Shown: positions 35,324 through 45,099, counted from the stretch's first letter. The stretch is DNA of 64,000 nt from Roseivirga echinicomitans (GCF_001592935.1 NZ_LRDB01000012.1:310001-374000), one strand, 5' to 3'. The notes: generated from the sequence alone by a model not told the origin. Numbers and translations: made by a program.

Positions 35324-36439
35324 TTAGTTCAAGTGATTTTTCACATCTACATAAGGTAAGTCAAAAGCTTCAGCAACGGCTCGATAAACCACATCACCTT
35401 TGATTACATTCAGTCCAAGCTCTAATTCCTTGTTCTCAGTACAAGCTTTCTTCCATCCTTTATTGGCCAATTGAATAGCATAAGGTAAAGTTGCGTTAGT
35501 AAGCGCAACGGTAGAAGTATAAGGTACTGCGCCTGGCATGTTCGCTACACAGTAGTGAACGATGTCGTCAATAATGAAAGTAGGATCCTCATGGGTAGTT
35601 GGTCTACAAGTTTCAATACAACCTCCTTGGTCAACAGCAACGTCAACAAGAACCGTTCCCTTTTGCATGTCTTTCAACATGTCTCTAGTGATCAAGTTAG
35701 GCGCTTTTGCACCCGGTATTAATACCGCACCAATGATCAAATCCATAATAGGAATAAGTTCACGAATGTTTACTTCACTAGAATAACGAGTTACCACATT
35801 TGCTGGCATTACATCGTTCAAATAGCGCAAACGATCAAGGTTGATGTCCATAATGGTTACTTGAGCACCAAGGCCAGCAGCCATTTTAGCAGCTTGAGTA
35901 CCAACGACTCCACCACCTAGAACAAGCACTCTGCCTGGGCTAACGCCTGGTACACCGCCAAGTAATACACCTTTTCCCTTAATTGGTTTTTCAAGGTATT
36001 TAGCGCCTTGTTGGGTCGCCATTCTACCAGCTACTTCCGACATAGGAATCAAAAGAGGTAATGAGCGGTCAGCTTTTTCAACTGTCTCATAAGCCAAGCA
36101 AACTGAACGATTTTCAATCATCGCTTTAGTCAATGGCTCGTAAGAAGCAAAGTGGAAATAAGTGAATAGCAACTGACCTTCTTTGATCAATTTATACTCG
36201 CTTTCGATCGGTTCTTTAACCTTCATGATCATTTCCGCAATGTCATATACAGCTTCGATAGTAGGCAATATTTTAGCCCCTATACTCTCGTATAAGTCAT
36301 TTGGGAAACCACTATTGAAGCCCGCATTATCCTGAACATAAACCGTGTGACCACGCTTAATAAGTTCTAAGGCACCACCGGGGGTTAAAGCAACCCTGTT
36401 TTCATTGTTTTTAATTTCGATTGGTACACCAATGATCAT
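35324..36439 (-). CDS. ald: Alanine dehydrogenase
   Basis: 371 residues, full length. It interconverts L-alanine and pyruvate plus ammonium with NAD. R15 (NENRVAL), K75 (MKVKEP) and H96 (YFHFAS) align with the substrate and catalytic residues known for the family, and the VDQGG segment supplies the later aspartate. The Rossmann motif VLGGGVVGTQAAKMAAG lies at about 173-190. A TATATTTG -7 box precedes the gene on the minus strand. Divergent from the E1 dehydrogenase fusion. Confidence 0.95.
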   Translation of the reverse strand: MIIGVPIEIKNNENRVALTPGGALELIKRGHTVYVQDNAGFNSGFPNDLYESIGAKILPTIEAVYDIAEMIMKVKEPIESEYKLIKEGQLLFTYFHFASYEPLTKAMIENRSVCLAYETVEKADRSLPLLIPMSEVAGRMATQQGAKYLEKPIKGKGVLLGGVPGVSPGRVLVLGGGVVGTQAAKMAAGLGAQVTIMDINLDRLRYLNDVMPANVVTRYSSEVNIRELIPIMDLIIGAVLIPGAKAPNLITRDMLKDMQKGTVLVDVAVDQGGCIETCRPTTHEDPTFIIDDIVHYCVANMPGAVPYTSTVALTNATLPYAIQLANKGWKKACTENKELELGLNVIKGDVVYRAVAEAFDLPYVDVKNHLN

Positions 36440-36465
36440 GATATCTGAATTTTAATGTTACTGGG

Positions 36466-36473
36466 CAAATATA
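36466..36473 (-). promoter_or_regulatory. -7 box of ald
   Basis: Minus strand TATATTTG, 27 bases before the ATG. No TTTG at the right spacing, so only half of the promoter is recognised. The whole 335-bp gap (36440-36774) holds only this and the divergent promoter at 36698. Confidence 0.45.
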
Positions 36474-36697
36474 GTAAGCTAGACTTCAAACGATTGCAAA
36501 GATTAGAGAAAAAAGCTCCTGTTGATAAAAAAGGTTTCTGCTCTCTACACAATAGGCATCTTAGATGAAAGTTTTTAACTTAAACATAAAGAGAAATAAA
36601 ATTTCGGCTTACTGATTTGTTTGAAATAATATTCTGTTTAACTAAAAATTAGTTTATTTTATTCTGTGTTCCCGTTCATAACATAGGCTCAGCCAAA

Positions 36698-36728
36698 TTT
36701 GATTCGTATCAGTAAAGTTGTATTTTTG
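36698..36728 (+). promoter_or_regulatory. Promoter of the E1 alpha/beta fusion gene
   Basis: TTTG (36698-36701), 19 bases, TATTTTTG (36721-36728): an exact consensus match, about 40 bases before the TTG start. Confidence 0.75.
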
Positions 36729-36774
36729 TTAACCTTTGAGTTAGAGGTGCATTGAAAATTTAACGTTTAGGATA

Positions 36775-39180
36775 TTGGGAGCGACTAAGACAGATAGAAA
36801 ACTGAGTATAGGAGTAGAGGAGATATTGAACGATTATCGTTTGGCATGCGAAAGCAGAGAAGCGAGTTTGATGGGGCGAAAGGAAGTTTTCATGGGTAAA
36901 GCCAAGTTTGGCATTTTTGGAGACGGTAAAGAGGTCGCTCAAATTGCAATGGCAAAAGCCTTTAAAAACGGTGATTTCCGCTCTGGCTATTACCGTGACC
37001 AAACTTTTATGTTTGCAATTGGTCAGCTTAGTGTTCAGGAATATTTTGCCCAATTGTATGCTCATACAGATGTCAAAGCAGAACCTGCAAGTGGAGGGCG
37101 CTCCATGAATGGCCACTTCGGTACTCGACTTTTAGACGAAAACGGAGCGTGGAAGAAGCAAACGGAAATGAAAAATTCCAGCGCTGATATTTCCCCAACT
37201 GCTGGCCAAATGCCAAGACTTTTAGGTTTGGCTTATGCCTCAAAACTTTACCGCCAGAATAAAGACTTACATCAATTCTCTGATTTCTCAATAACCGGAA
37301 ACGAAGTTGCCTTTGGTACTATTGGTAATGCCTCAACTTCTGAAGGCCCGTTTTTCGAATCGATTAATGCTGCTGGCGTTTTGCAAGTGCCTATGGTGAT
37401 GTCGGTTTGGGATGATGAATATGGGATTTCCGTTCCTAAAGAATTCCATACTACTAAGGGAAGTATTTCTGAGTTCTTGGCTGGAATACAGCGCACAAAG
37501 GATAAAGCAGGCTTTGAGGTATTTGTTGTAAAAGGTTGGGATTACATGGCTTTGGTTGAAACCTTTGAAAAGGCAGCAAGAATTGCGAGAGAAGAACATG
37601 TGCCTACCTTGATTCATGTTATAGAAATGACACAGCCTCAAGGGCACTCTACTTCTGGATCTCATGAAAGGTATAAGTCGAAAGATAGACTTCAGTGGGA
37701 GGCTGATTTTGATTGCCTAAAGAAAATGAGGGAATGGATTTTGGAGAACGAGCTGGCCCAAGAAGCTGATTTAGAACTCATAGAAAAAGAAGCCAAAGAA
37801 GGGGCCAAGTTAGCGAAAACTGCTGCTTGGAATGCCTTCATGGAAGATATAAAGAACGAACAATCCGAAGCCATTGCTGTCATTGAGAGATGTGCAGAAG
37901 ACAGCAATTTTATTGGTGAAATACATCAAGCAGCCTCTGACTTGAAAAAAACAATGAATCCAATCCGTTTGGATTCCATCAAGGCGGTCAAAAAAGTACT
38001 GAGGCTTACGCGTTCGGAAAATACCGAAGCAAGAGCAGAATTAGTCACATGGTTGAATAATGCCTTAGCGAAGAATAAAGAAAGATTTAGTTCTCACTTA
38101 CTGAGTGAATCTGCGCAATCGGCTTTAAAAGTTGAAGAGGTGAAACCGGATTTTTCGGATGAATCTCCTTTGGTTGATGGCCGAGAAGTGCTTCAAGCTT
38201 GTTTTGATGCAGCCTTAGCGCGTGACCCAAGAGTTTTTGCCATTGGCGAAGATGTTGGTAAGATCGGAGATGTAAACCAGGCATTCGCTGGCTTGCAAGA
38301 TAAGTTTGGATCACTAAGAGTTACCGATACCGGTATTCGTGAGGCCACCATTATTGGGCAAGGAATTGGTGCGGCACTGAGGGGATTAAGACCAATTACT
38401 GAAATTCAGTATTTAGATTACTTACTTTATGCCATTCAGATCCTTTCAGACGATTTAGCTTCATTACAATATAGAACAGCTGGAGGGCAGAAAGCACCAT
38501 TGATTATTAGAACAAGAGGTCATAGACTTGAAGGTGTATGGCATTCAGGTTCGCCAATGGGAATGATTTTGAGCAGTCTTCGTGGAATTCACGTATTGGT
38601 GCCACGAAACATGACGCAGGCGGCTGGGTTCTATAACACCATGCTAAAAGCCGATGAGCCTGCTTTGATTATCGAATGTTTGAATGGCTATCGTTTGAAA
38701 GAACGAATCCCAAATAATGTTGGTGAGTTCACTTTACCTTTGGGTGTGCCTGAAGTACTGAAAGAAGGCACGGACATGACTGTAGTGACTTATGGTTCTA
38801 TGTGTAGAATTGTAATGCAAGCAGCTGAAGAATTGGAAGAGATTGGCATTTCTGTCGAAGTGATCGATGTTCAAACCTTACTTCCTTTTGATGTTCATCA
38901 TTCAATTGTGGATTCGATTAAGAAGACCAACAGGGTAATCTTTGCTGATGAAGATGTGCCAGGAGGCGCTTCTGCTTATATGATGCAGAAAGTAGTGGAG
39001 GAGCAAGGTGCTTACTTCCATTTAGATTCTCAGCCAGTAACGATTGCAGCAAAAGAACACAGACCAGCATATGCTTCTGATGGAGATTATTTCTCTAAAC
39101 CAAGTGTAGAAACTGTTTTCGATACCGCTTATGCGCTAATGAGCGAAGTAAATCCAACGAAATTCCCAGAGTTGTATTAA
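36775..39180 (+). CDS. 2-oxoacid dehydrogenase E1 component, alpha/beta fusion
   Basis: 801 residues. Start TTG 36775: an in-frame TAG lies a few codons upstream and no ATG occurs before residue 33. The N-terminal part (about 20-400) is the E1 alpha domain with thiamine-diphosphate-binding GNASTSEGPFFESIN, the RGHRL-like late loop and the HSTSGSHERY segment. The C-terminal part (about 475-801) is the E1 beta transketolase-like domain (AIGEDVGKIGDVNQAF, EIQYLDYLLYAI, EDVPGGASAYM). Single-chain forms of this enzyme are found in Bacteroidota. It decarboxylates a 2-oxoacid (branched chain likely) and transfers the acyl group to E2. No E2 or E3 genes are in the window. Confidence 0.9.
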   Translation: MGATKTDRKLSIGVEEILNDYRLACESREASLMGRKEVFMGKAKFGIFGDGKEVAQIAMAKAFKNGDFRSGYYRDQTFMFAIGQLSVQEYFAQLYAHTDVKAEPASGGRSMNGHFGTRLLDENGAWKKQTEMKNSSADISPTAGQMPRLLGLAYASKLYRQNKDLHQFSDFSITGNEVAFGTIGNASTSEGPFFESINAAGVLQVPMVMSVWDDEYGISVPKEFHTTKGSISEFLAGIQRTKDKAGFEVFVVKGWDYMALVETFEKAARIAREEHVPTLIHVIEMTQPQGHSTSGSHERYKSKDRLQWEADFDCLKKMREWILENELAQEADLELIEKEAKEGAKLAKTAAWNAFMEDIKNEQSEAIAVIERCAEDSNFIGEIHQAASDLKKTMNPIRLDSIKAVKKVLRLTRSENTEARAELVTWLNNALAKNKERFSSHLLSESAQSALKVEEVKPDFSDESPLVDGREVLQACFDAALARDPRVFAIGEDVGKIGDVNQAFAGLQDKFGSLRVTDTGIREATIIGQGIGAALRGLRPITEIQYLDYLLYAIQILSDDLASLQYRTAGGQKAPLIIRTRGHRLEGVWHSGSPMGMILSSLRGIHVLVPRNMTQAAGFYNTMLKADEPALIIECLNGYRLKERIPNNVGEFTLPLGVPEVLKEGTDMTVVTYGSMCRIVMQAAEELEEIGISVEVIDVQTLLPFDVHHSIVDSIKKTNRVIFADEDVPGGASAYMMQKVVEEQGAYFHLDSQPVTIAAKEHRPAYASDGDYFSKPSVETVFDTAYALMSEVNPTKFPELY

Positions 39181-39226
39181 TTACTTGAGTGATATTAGAA
39201 ACCTGAAATGGGTTCATAAGAAATAA

Positions 39227-39260
39227 AAAGGGCTTCAACCAATATTGGTTGAAGCCCTTT
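39227..39260. terminator. 34-bp perfect palindromic bidirectional terminator
   Basis: Two 17-base arms around AAT/ATT, core GGGCTTCAACCAATATTGGTTGAAGCCC-type, with A/T runs at both ends. Placed between the convergent E1 gene and haem-binding-protein gene. Confidence 0.85.
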
Positions 39261-39281
39261 CTTTTGATCATCAGTTCTTGA

Positions 39282-39761
39282 TTAATTTTCTGTTTCTGTC
39301 TCTGCTGCAATATTTGCTCTTTCCGCGTTGGCCCATTTCCTTAATTTTTCAATCTGCTCATCAGAAAGCTTGGCCTCTTTGTGCATTGGAAGGTAATTAG
39401 GAAGCGGCATTTCACGCTTTTCTACCATTTCTACCATTTCTTCTAGCTTGTGGTCTCTTCTGCGGGCGGTAAAAGTACCCCAAAGTGAGAAGTTTAATTC
39501 ATCTCTGCCATGCTCAATATGGTCGCCAATCCACCAGTTTAATGGAGCTACATTGGCGTACCAAGGGTAACGTGGTTGATTGGAATGACAATCGTAGCAA
39601 GAAGCTTTTAGCATTGCGGCTATTTCTTTATCTACATTGAGTAGACCAATAATGTCATTGTCAGTAACAGGCTCATTAATTTTTTCAGGCCTTTTGATGA
39701 ATTGGATAACAACAAATGCAAAGAAAACGAAGAGAAGAATGTAACGAAGTATTTTTTTCAT
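39282..39761 (-). CDS. Haem-binding domain protein (Haem_bd family)
   Basis: 159 residues: one N-terminal membrane helix (about 5-22), then a c-type haem motif CYDCH followed by SNQPRYPWYANVAPLNWWIGDHIEHGRDELNFSLWG, the family signature, and a later EMPLPNYLPMHKEAKLSD segment with a possible axial methionine/histidine. It is probably an inner-membrane-anchored, periplasm-facing monohaem protein; electron partner unknown. It runs convergent to the E1 gene. Confidence 0.85.
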   Translation of the reverse strand: MKKILRYILLFVFFAFVVIQFIKRPEKINEPVTDNDIIGLLNVDKEIAAMLKASCYDCHSNQPRYPWYANVAPLNWWIGDHIEHGRDELNFSLWGTFTARRRDHKLEEMVEMVEKREMPLPNYLPMHKEAKLSDEQIEKLRKWANAERANIAAETETEN

Positions 39762-39851
39762 GATTAAGAATTAGCAGTGAAAAAATCGGTGCTATTCCAA
39801 ATATGAAAAATAAATCTGTATAAAATTAGACGCTGGTGTAAAAAATAAGAA

Positions 39852-39877
39852 AGTCGCAGACTCTTAAGGCTGCGACT
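39852..39877 (-). terminator. Terminator of the 98-aa membrane-protein gene
   Basis: 8-bp stem AGTCGCAG / CTGCGACT (39852-39859, 39870-39877). On the minus strand it is followed by TTCTTATTTTTT. Confidence 0.7.
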
Positions 39878-39890
39878 GTTGTGTGTATTC

Positions 39891-40187
39891 TTAGAAGATG
39901 AAGTTCAGGAATTCGAAAGCTCCCCAGAAGAGTAAAAGAGAGACCGCTGTGCTGGCCGTAATCAAAAGGAGTGTTTTCTTTCTTTCTTCTAATTGCTCTT
40001 GTTGAATCTGTGTTCTGATCTTTTTTGAACCTAAGGCACTGAGTGTTTTAAAAGTGTATTTGCGCCCAGACGGTTGAATGAATTTGTTTGCTGATTTAAT
40101 GTTAAAAGATCCTCCTCTGTTTAATAGAGCCCTATTGTTTAACATTGTGTTGTTCGCATCTAATATAAAACCTATTCCGCTTGCCAT
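39891..40187 (-). CDS. Small membrane protein of unknown function (98 aa)
   Basis: An upstream TTG/ATG frame runs to 40232, but ATG 40187 gives the sensible start MASGIGFILDANNTMLNNRALLNRGG. The protein has a basic polar N-terminal 65 residues (many Lys/Arg/Gln, coiled-coil-like at about 45-70) and one C-terminal membrane helix (about 70-95), with a tail-anchored look. A terminator follows. Function unknown. Confidence 0.6.
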   Translation of the reverse strand: MASGIGFILDANNTMLNNRALLNRGGSFNIKSANKFIQPSGRKYTFKTLSALGSKKIRTQIQQEQLEERKKTLLLITASTAVSLLLFWGAFEFLNFIF

Positions 40188-40368
40188 GATTTTTTTAAGT
40201 TTAGTGACATGTAGGTTTTCGTGAAAAAGCACCTTAGGGTTCCTCGCTGAGGGTAAGTGGTAGGAGACTTGGGTAAAGGGTTGGAGTCACTGGGTAAAGT
40301 CACATTTTCAACTCTGAAAGCCTGATTGGAGCAAACAGACCTTTTGATTTTTTAGTGAAGTTATGGGC

Positions 40369-41688
40369 CTAGTGTTTTTCGAAAACCATTTCTGGTTCTT
40401 CAACAGCTACTGTGCCGTTCTCGTTGATGGACTTCAGTGTTACCGTTTTTAGCTCATTGATGAGCATCGGGTCATATTTAGCAGCAACACGTACATAGTT
40501 TTCCGTGAAACCGTGCATCATACCGTTCTCAATATCATTCTCAAAGAGTACAGTAGCAGTAGAACCTAGGTTCTCTCTATAGAACTGTTGTTTCTTTTTC
40601 TCTGAAAGAATACGGAGCATCTTTGATCGCTCTTTTCTTTCCTTTAAAGGAACTCGCCCTTCCATTTCTGGGGCGGCAGTATTTGCTCTTTCAGAATAAG
40701 TGAAAACGTGGAGGTAAGAGATATTTAACTCGTTTAAGAAGTTATAAGTATCTAAAAAGTCTTCGTGTGTTTCGCCCGGAAAACCAACAATGACATCTAC
40801 GCCAATACAGCAATTGGGCATCAACTGTTTGATTTTGTTAATCCTATCCTCGTACAATTCCCTCAAATAACGCCTGCGCATTCTTCTGAGCGTTTTGTTG
40901 TTTCCAGATTGCAATGGAATATGGAAGTGAGGAACGAAACGTTTAGAGCTTGAAGTGAATTCAATGATTTCGTTGGTGAGCAAATTGGGCTCGATAGAAG
41001 AAATTCGAATACGATCAATGCCTTCTACTTCATCAATAGCTTTTACCAAGTCTACAAAGCGCTCAGTCCTTTTGCCATCTTGAATCCCGAAATCGCCAAT
41101 GTTAACGCCTGTCAGTACAACCTCCTTTACTTCAGTCGCAGCAATTTCTCGTGCCGAACTCAAAATGTTCTCCACACTGTCGCTTCTGCTTTTGCCTCGC
41201 GCCAGTGGGATTGTACAAAACGCACAATGGTAATTACAGCCGTCTTGTACTTTTAAGAAAGTACGTGTTCTGTCATTAATAGAGTATGCATTATTAAAAG
41301 CGGTTGCTTCTTTAATTTCGGAAGCTAGCACTTGCGTAGTTTCTGGTTTTACAAAACCATCCAGTAATTCAATGAGCCTGAATTTTTCGGCAGCGCCTAA
41401 AACCGCATCAACTCCGGGTATTTCAGAAATTTCCTTGGGTTTTAACTGTGCATAGCAACCAATAATGGCTACATAGCCGTCAGGGTTTATACTCTGGGCT
41501 TCGCGAACAATCTTTGCACACTTTTTATCAGCATTATCAGTCACCGAGCAGGTATTGATAATGAAAATGTCTGGCGTTTCAGAGAATTCCACCTTTTGAT
41601 AACCCTTTTCAGCGAACTGACGGGAAATGGTGGAGGTTTCTGAAAAATTCAGTTTACAACCTAGTGTATAAAATGCTACTTTTCTCAT
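40369..41688 (-). CDS. mtaB: tRNA (t6A37)-C2 methylthiotransferase MtaB
   Basis: 439 residues from ATG 41688 (a TTG at 41700 is also in frame). The opening KVAFYTLGCKLNFSETS is diagnostic of MtaB, which converts N6-threonylcarbamoyladenosine 37 of tRNA to its 2-methylthio form. It holds three cysteines of the N-terminal UPF0004 [4Fe-4S] cluster, the radical-SAM motif CNYHCAFC (CxxxCxxC) in the centre, and a C-terminal TRAM-like domain. The stop is in the 136-bp gap leading to the 98-aa gene. No partner genes nearby; glnN is divergent. Confidence 0.94.
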   Translation of the reverse strand: MRKVAFYTLGCKLNFSETSTISRQFAEKGYQKVEFSETPDIFIINTCSVTDNADKKCAKIVREAQSINPDGYVAIIGCYAQLKPKEISEIPGVDAVLGAAEKFRLIELLDGFVKPETTQVLASEIKEATAFNNAYSINDRTRTFLKVQDGCNYHCAFCTIPLARGKSRSDSVENILSSAREIAATEVKEVVLTGVNIGDFGIQDGKRTERFVDLVKAIDEVEGIDRIRISSIEPNLLTNEIIEFTSSSKRFVPHFHIPLQSGNNKTLRRMRRRYLRELYEDRINKIKQLMPNCCIGVDVIVGFPGETHEDFLDTYNFLNELNISYLHVFTYSERANTAAPEMEGRVPLKERKERSKMLRILSEKKKQQFYRENLGSTATVLFENDIENGMMHGFTENYVRVAAKYDPMLINELKTVTLKSINENGTVAVEEPEMVFEKH

Positions 41689-41763
41689 TTCGGGCTGCAA
41701 ATCTAAGCATTTAACTTCTGATTCAGAAGCTTTAGCCTCGTAGTGACCCTGTTTGAGATGAAT

Positions 41764-41853
41764 GGGTGTTTTCTTTGGGTTGAAAATTGTCGATTGAACC
41801 TGTTTTTTGGGTGTTTTCTGTTTTTTTCTAAAAAACTGGTTAAAAAAACACCC
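41764..41853. promoter_or_regulatory. Repeated GGGTGTTTT sites upstream of glnN
   Basis: GGGTGTTTT occurs directly at 41764-41772 and 41809-41817 and inverted as AAAACACCC at 41845-41853; a related GGGTGTAAA follows at 41890. The 41809/41845 pair is a 9-bp inverted repeat with a 27-base loop. This fits multiple binding sites for one regulator in the glnN promoter region. Confidence 0.45.
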
Positions 41854-41882
41854 TGTTTCTAAATTAATGTCTGTAATTCATT

Positions 41883-41890
41883 TACTTTTG
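41883..41890 (+). promoter_or_regulatory. -7 box of glnN
   Basis: TACTTTTG, matching TAnnTTTG, 31 bases before the ATG. No consensus -33 at 19-20 bases, which with the repeated sites upstream suggests an activator-dependent promoter. Confidence 0.5.
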
Positions 41891-41921
41891 GGTGTAAATT
41901 TTAACCAACCTGTTCTAACGT

Positions 41922-44084
41922 ATGTCAAATCAACGTCAGCGAGCGCTCAATATCGTTCAAACCAGAACTACGGAGCGTGTTTTCGCCCCAGCAGACAAAA
42001 TTTCAGATTTCTTTGCCGATGATGTCTTCACACTTGAGAAAATGAGGTCGACCTTGACCCCTGAAACTTTCAAGAAAGTAGAGGCTGTTATTAAAAAAGG
42101 AAGAAAAATCGACCTAGAAACTGCCAGCGAGGTGGCTTCAGCAGTTAAAACGTGGGCCCTTTCTAAAGGTACTACTCATTACACACACTGGTTCCAGCCA
42201 TTAACAGGATCAACTGCTGAAAAGCATGATTCTTTCTTTGATGCCCAAAAGGGGATTGAAGTGCTGAAGGGTAGTGCGTTGATTCAACAAGAGCCAGATG
42301 CTTCTTCTTTCCCGAATGGAGGAATCAGAAGTACTTTTGAGGCGCGTGGTTATACCGCTTGGGATCCTACTTCTCCAATATTTATTTGGGGTAGAACCTT
42401 ATGTATTCCGACCATCTTTGTTTCCTACACAGGTGAAGCACTTGATCATAAAGTACCTTTATTGAAGGCGGTTGAGGCAGTTGATAAAGCAGCAACTAAG
42501 GTTTGTCAGCTTTTCGATAGAAACGTAACAGGTGTTAGTGTTTCATTGGGTGTTGAACAAGAATACTTTGTGATCGACAAAGCGTTATTCAATGCACGTC
42601 CAGACTTAGTAATGAGTGGAAGAACCATTTTCGGTCATCACCCAGCAAGAGGACAACAGTTGGATGATCATTACTTTGGTGCTATTCCAAGCCGTGTTTA
42701 TAACTTCATGAAGGACTTCGAAATTGAGTCTTTGAAATTGGGAATTCCTGTAATGACCCGTCACAACGAAGTGGCTCCAGCTCAGTTTGAAGTGGCTCCT
42801 TTGTACGAAGACATTAACATTGCCACTGACCACAATTCATTGATGATGGATGTGATGGATCGTGTTGCTGAAAGACACGACTTGAAAGTGCTTTTCCACG
42901 AAAAGCCATTTGCGGGACTTAACGGTTCAGGAAAACATAACAACTGGTCGATAATTACTACAACTGGAGTGAATGTATTCCAGCCTAGTTCCAGCGCAAG
43001 AGAAAATTTGCAATTCCTTACTTTCTTAGTGACCACCATCAAGGCCATTCACGAACATCCTGGAATGTTAAGAGCGAGTATTGCTTCTGCTGGTAACGAC
43101 CACAGGTTGGGTGCTAATGAGGCACCTCCAGCAATTATGTCGGTGTTTGTGGGTTCTGAGCTTACTTCGGTTTTAGATGAATTAGCAAACAACGGAAACC
43201 TTAAAGTAGATAAAGGTGACAACATGTACATGAAGTTGGGGATTGATAAGATACCTCAGATCATACTAGACAATACGGATAGGAACAGAACTTCTCCATT
43301 TGCCTTTACAGGAAACAAGTTTGAGTTCAGGGCTGTTGGTTCTGATCAGAATGTGGCCGAGCCAATGACTGTACTTAACCTAATTGTAGCGAACCAACTA
43401 AAGGAGTTCTACAATGAGGTAAGTGCACTGATTAGCAAGGGTGATGATAAGAAAATGGCCATTGTTAATGTATTGAGAAAGTACATTAAAGACTCTAAGT
43501 CGGTGCTGTTTGAAGGAGACGGATATTCTGAAGAATGGGCAGATGAGGCCAAGAAAAGAGGACTTCCGAATGTTAAAGATACGGCTAGGGCGCTTGATGC
43601 GTATGTGACTAAGGATTCCATCAAAATGTTTGAGGAATTTAAGGTAATGAACGCTGTTGAGCTTGAGGCAAGGAACGAAATTCAGCTTGAAAACTACATT
43701 CTGAAATTGCAGATCGAAGCTAGGTTAATGGGTGAAATTGCAATGAATATGATTCTTCCTGCTGCTGTTGATTACCAAAGTAGGCTCATGGACAATGCCA
43801 GTAAACTAGCAGGCTTAGGGCTTGATAATACTCACGTAATGGCTGTTGTTAATAAGGTTAATAACCATATTAAGACTATCCAGACGAAAGTAGAAGCGAT
43901 GAACGATGAGAGGGGCGAGGTTAACCACATTGAAGAGTCTAGAGATAGAGCAATTGCTTATTGCGATAGAATTAAAGGGAAATACTTTAATGAAATCCGT
44001 AATGCCGTGGATAAACTTGAGTTACTTGTTGACGATGAGGATTGGCCTTTATTGAAATATAGAGAGATGCTTTTCTTGAGATAA
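41922..44084 (+). CDS. glnN: Glutamine synthetase type III
   Basis: 720 residues, the size of GSIII rather than the 450-470 aa of GSI. It has the family opening (ERVFAPADKISDFFADDVFT), GVEQEYFVIDK with the metal-binding glutamate, the RHNEVAPAQFEVAPLYED segment, GLNGSGKHNNWSI with the nucleotide/metal histidine, and the C-terminal RLMGEIAMNMILPAAVDYQ region. It makes glutamine from glutamate, ammonium and ATP as a large oligomer. It lacks the adenylylation tyrosine context of GSI-beta. Own promoter and downstream terminator: monocistronic. Confidence 0.96.
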   Translation: MSNQRQRALNIVQTRTTERVFAPADKISDFFADDVFTLEKMRSTLTPETFKKVEAVIKKGRKIDLETASEVASAVKTWALSKGTTHYTHWFQPLTGSTAEKHDSFFDAQKGIEVLKGSALIQQEPDASSFPNGGIRSTFEARGYTAWDPTSPIFIWGRTLCIPTIFVSYTGEALDHKVPLLKAVEAVDKAATKVCQLFDRNVTGVSVSLGVEQEYFVIDKALFNARPDLVMSGRTIFGHHPARGQQLDDHYFGAIPSRVYNFMKDFEIESLKLGIPVMTRHNEVAPAQFEVAPLYEDINIATDHNSLMMDVMDRVAERHDLKVLFHEKPFAGLNGSGKHNNWSIITTTGVNVFQPSSSARENLQFLTFLVTTIKAIHEHPGMLRASIASAGNDHRLGANEAPPAIMSVFVGSELTSVLDELANNGNLKVDKGDNMYMKLGIDKIPQIILDNTDRNRTSPFAFTGNKFEFRAVGSDQNVAEPMTVLNLIVANQLKEFYNEVSALISKGDDKKMAIVNVLRKYIKDSKSVLFEGDGYSEEWADEAKKRGLPNVKDTARALDAYVTKDSIKMFEEFKVMNAVELEARNEIQLENYILKLQIEARLMGEIAMNMILPAAVDYQSRLMDNASKLAGLGLDNTHVMAVVNKVNNHIKTIQTKVEAMNDERGEVNHIEESRDRAIAYCDRIKGKYFNEIRNAVDKLELLVDDEDWPLLKYREMLFLR

Positions 44085-44107
44085 GGAAAACGATTTTATA
44101 AATTTTG

Positions 44108-44137
44108 AAACCACTTCTGGAAGGGAGTGGTTTTTTT
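44108..44137 (+). terminator. Terminator of glnN
   Basis: 8-bp stem AAACCACT / AGTGGTTT (44108-44115, 44126-44133) with a run of T to 44137, 23 bases after the glnN stop. Confidence 0.85.
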
Positions 44138-44157
44138 ATGGTATGTTTCTAATGGCT

Positions 44158-45048
44158 ATGAAGAAGAGATCGAAGTGGTTTAAAAGAATTAGAATTGGTT
44201 GCCTTTCCAGTTTGGTACTTATTATCGTGTTATCTCAAATAGTAAGCGGCTGTATAAGCTTTTCTAAAAGCGACAAAGAGGTGGCCGAATTTTTTCAAGG
44301 TCAGCCTGTAAAACCAGTGAGCGAGCCTTATGTGGTTGACGGCTATAAAATGCACTACGAAGTGCTGGACTTAAATCAGCCTGCCACCTTTGTGTTTGTA
44401 CACGGCACGCCTGGTTCTTGGGATGCCTTTATCGACTATTTTGTAGACAGTACGTTTTATAATAAAGCAGTAATAATATCACCTGATCGGCCAGGTTTTG
44501 GGAAGTCGAGCCAAGGGAAACCAGTGGCTTCACTTGAAACACAAGCCAAATATTTGGCGCCTATTTTAGAGAAATACCCAGCGCCAAGAATCCTGATCGG
44601 ACATTCATTGGGAGGCCCAATTGTAGCCAGAATGGCCATGGATTTCCCAGAACTGGTAGACGGAATTATCATGTTAGCCCCAGCACTTTCTGCCGAGTTA
44701 GAACCGCATGAAGATTGGTTCAGGGTGCCGATGCGTTGGCCAGTCATCGAAGGTGTTTTCCCTAAAATCTTTAGAGTGTCTAATGAAGAGCTTATTTTCT
44801 TACGAGAAGAACTTGAATTGATGATGCCGCTTTGGAAGAATATCACTGTGCCCAGCGTGGTTATTCAAGGTGAGGAAGATAATCTAGTTCACCCCGGAAA
44901 TGGGCCTTTTGCAGATAGTGTTTTGGTCAATGCCCCACATAAAATCATCATGCTTCCCAAGCAAAACCACTTTTTGCCTTGGAACGAATCTGAGCTCATT
45001 AAAAAAACAATTTTGGAGATGCTGGAAGGGATAAAGAGTGGGAGTTAG
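44158..45048 (+). CDS. Alpha/beta-fold hydrolase, membrane- or lipid-anchored
   Basis: ATGs at 44143, 44152 and 44158 are in frame; 44158 (MKKRSKWFKR) gives a basic start before the hydrophobic segment and leaves clear space after the glnN terminator. A possible lipobox, IVSGC, suggests lipid attachment. The hydrolase core has HGTPGSWDAF oxyanion loop, GHSLGGPI with the nucleophile serine, GEEDNLVHP acid region and QNHFLPW histidine. Substrate unknown (haloalkane dehalogenase/epoxide-hydrolase-like fold in general). Confidence 0.85.
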   Translation: MKKRSKWFKRIRIGCLSSLVLIIVLSQIVSGCISFSKSDKEVAEFFQGQPVKPVSEPYVVDGYKMHYEVLDLNQPATFVFVHGTPGSWDAFIDYFVDSTFYNKAVIISPDRPGFGKSSQGKPVASLETQAKYLAPILEKYPAPRILIGHSLGGPIVARMAMDFPELVDGIIMLAPALSAELEPHEDWFRVPMRWPVIEGVFPKIFRVSNEELIFLREELELMMPLWKNITVPSVVIQGEEDNLVHPGNGPFADSVLVNAPHKIIMLPKQNHFLPWNESELIKKTILEMLEGIKSGS

Positions 45049-45099
45049 GTTTTTTCTTTTCTATCGCTGCCCTCGCTATGTTTTTTGTCCACCCCCAAG

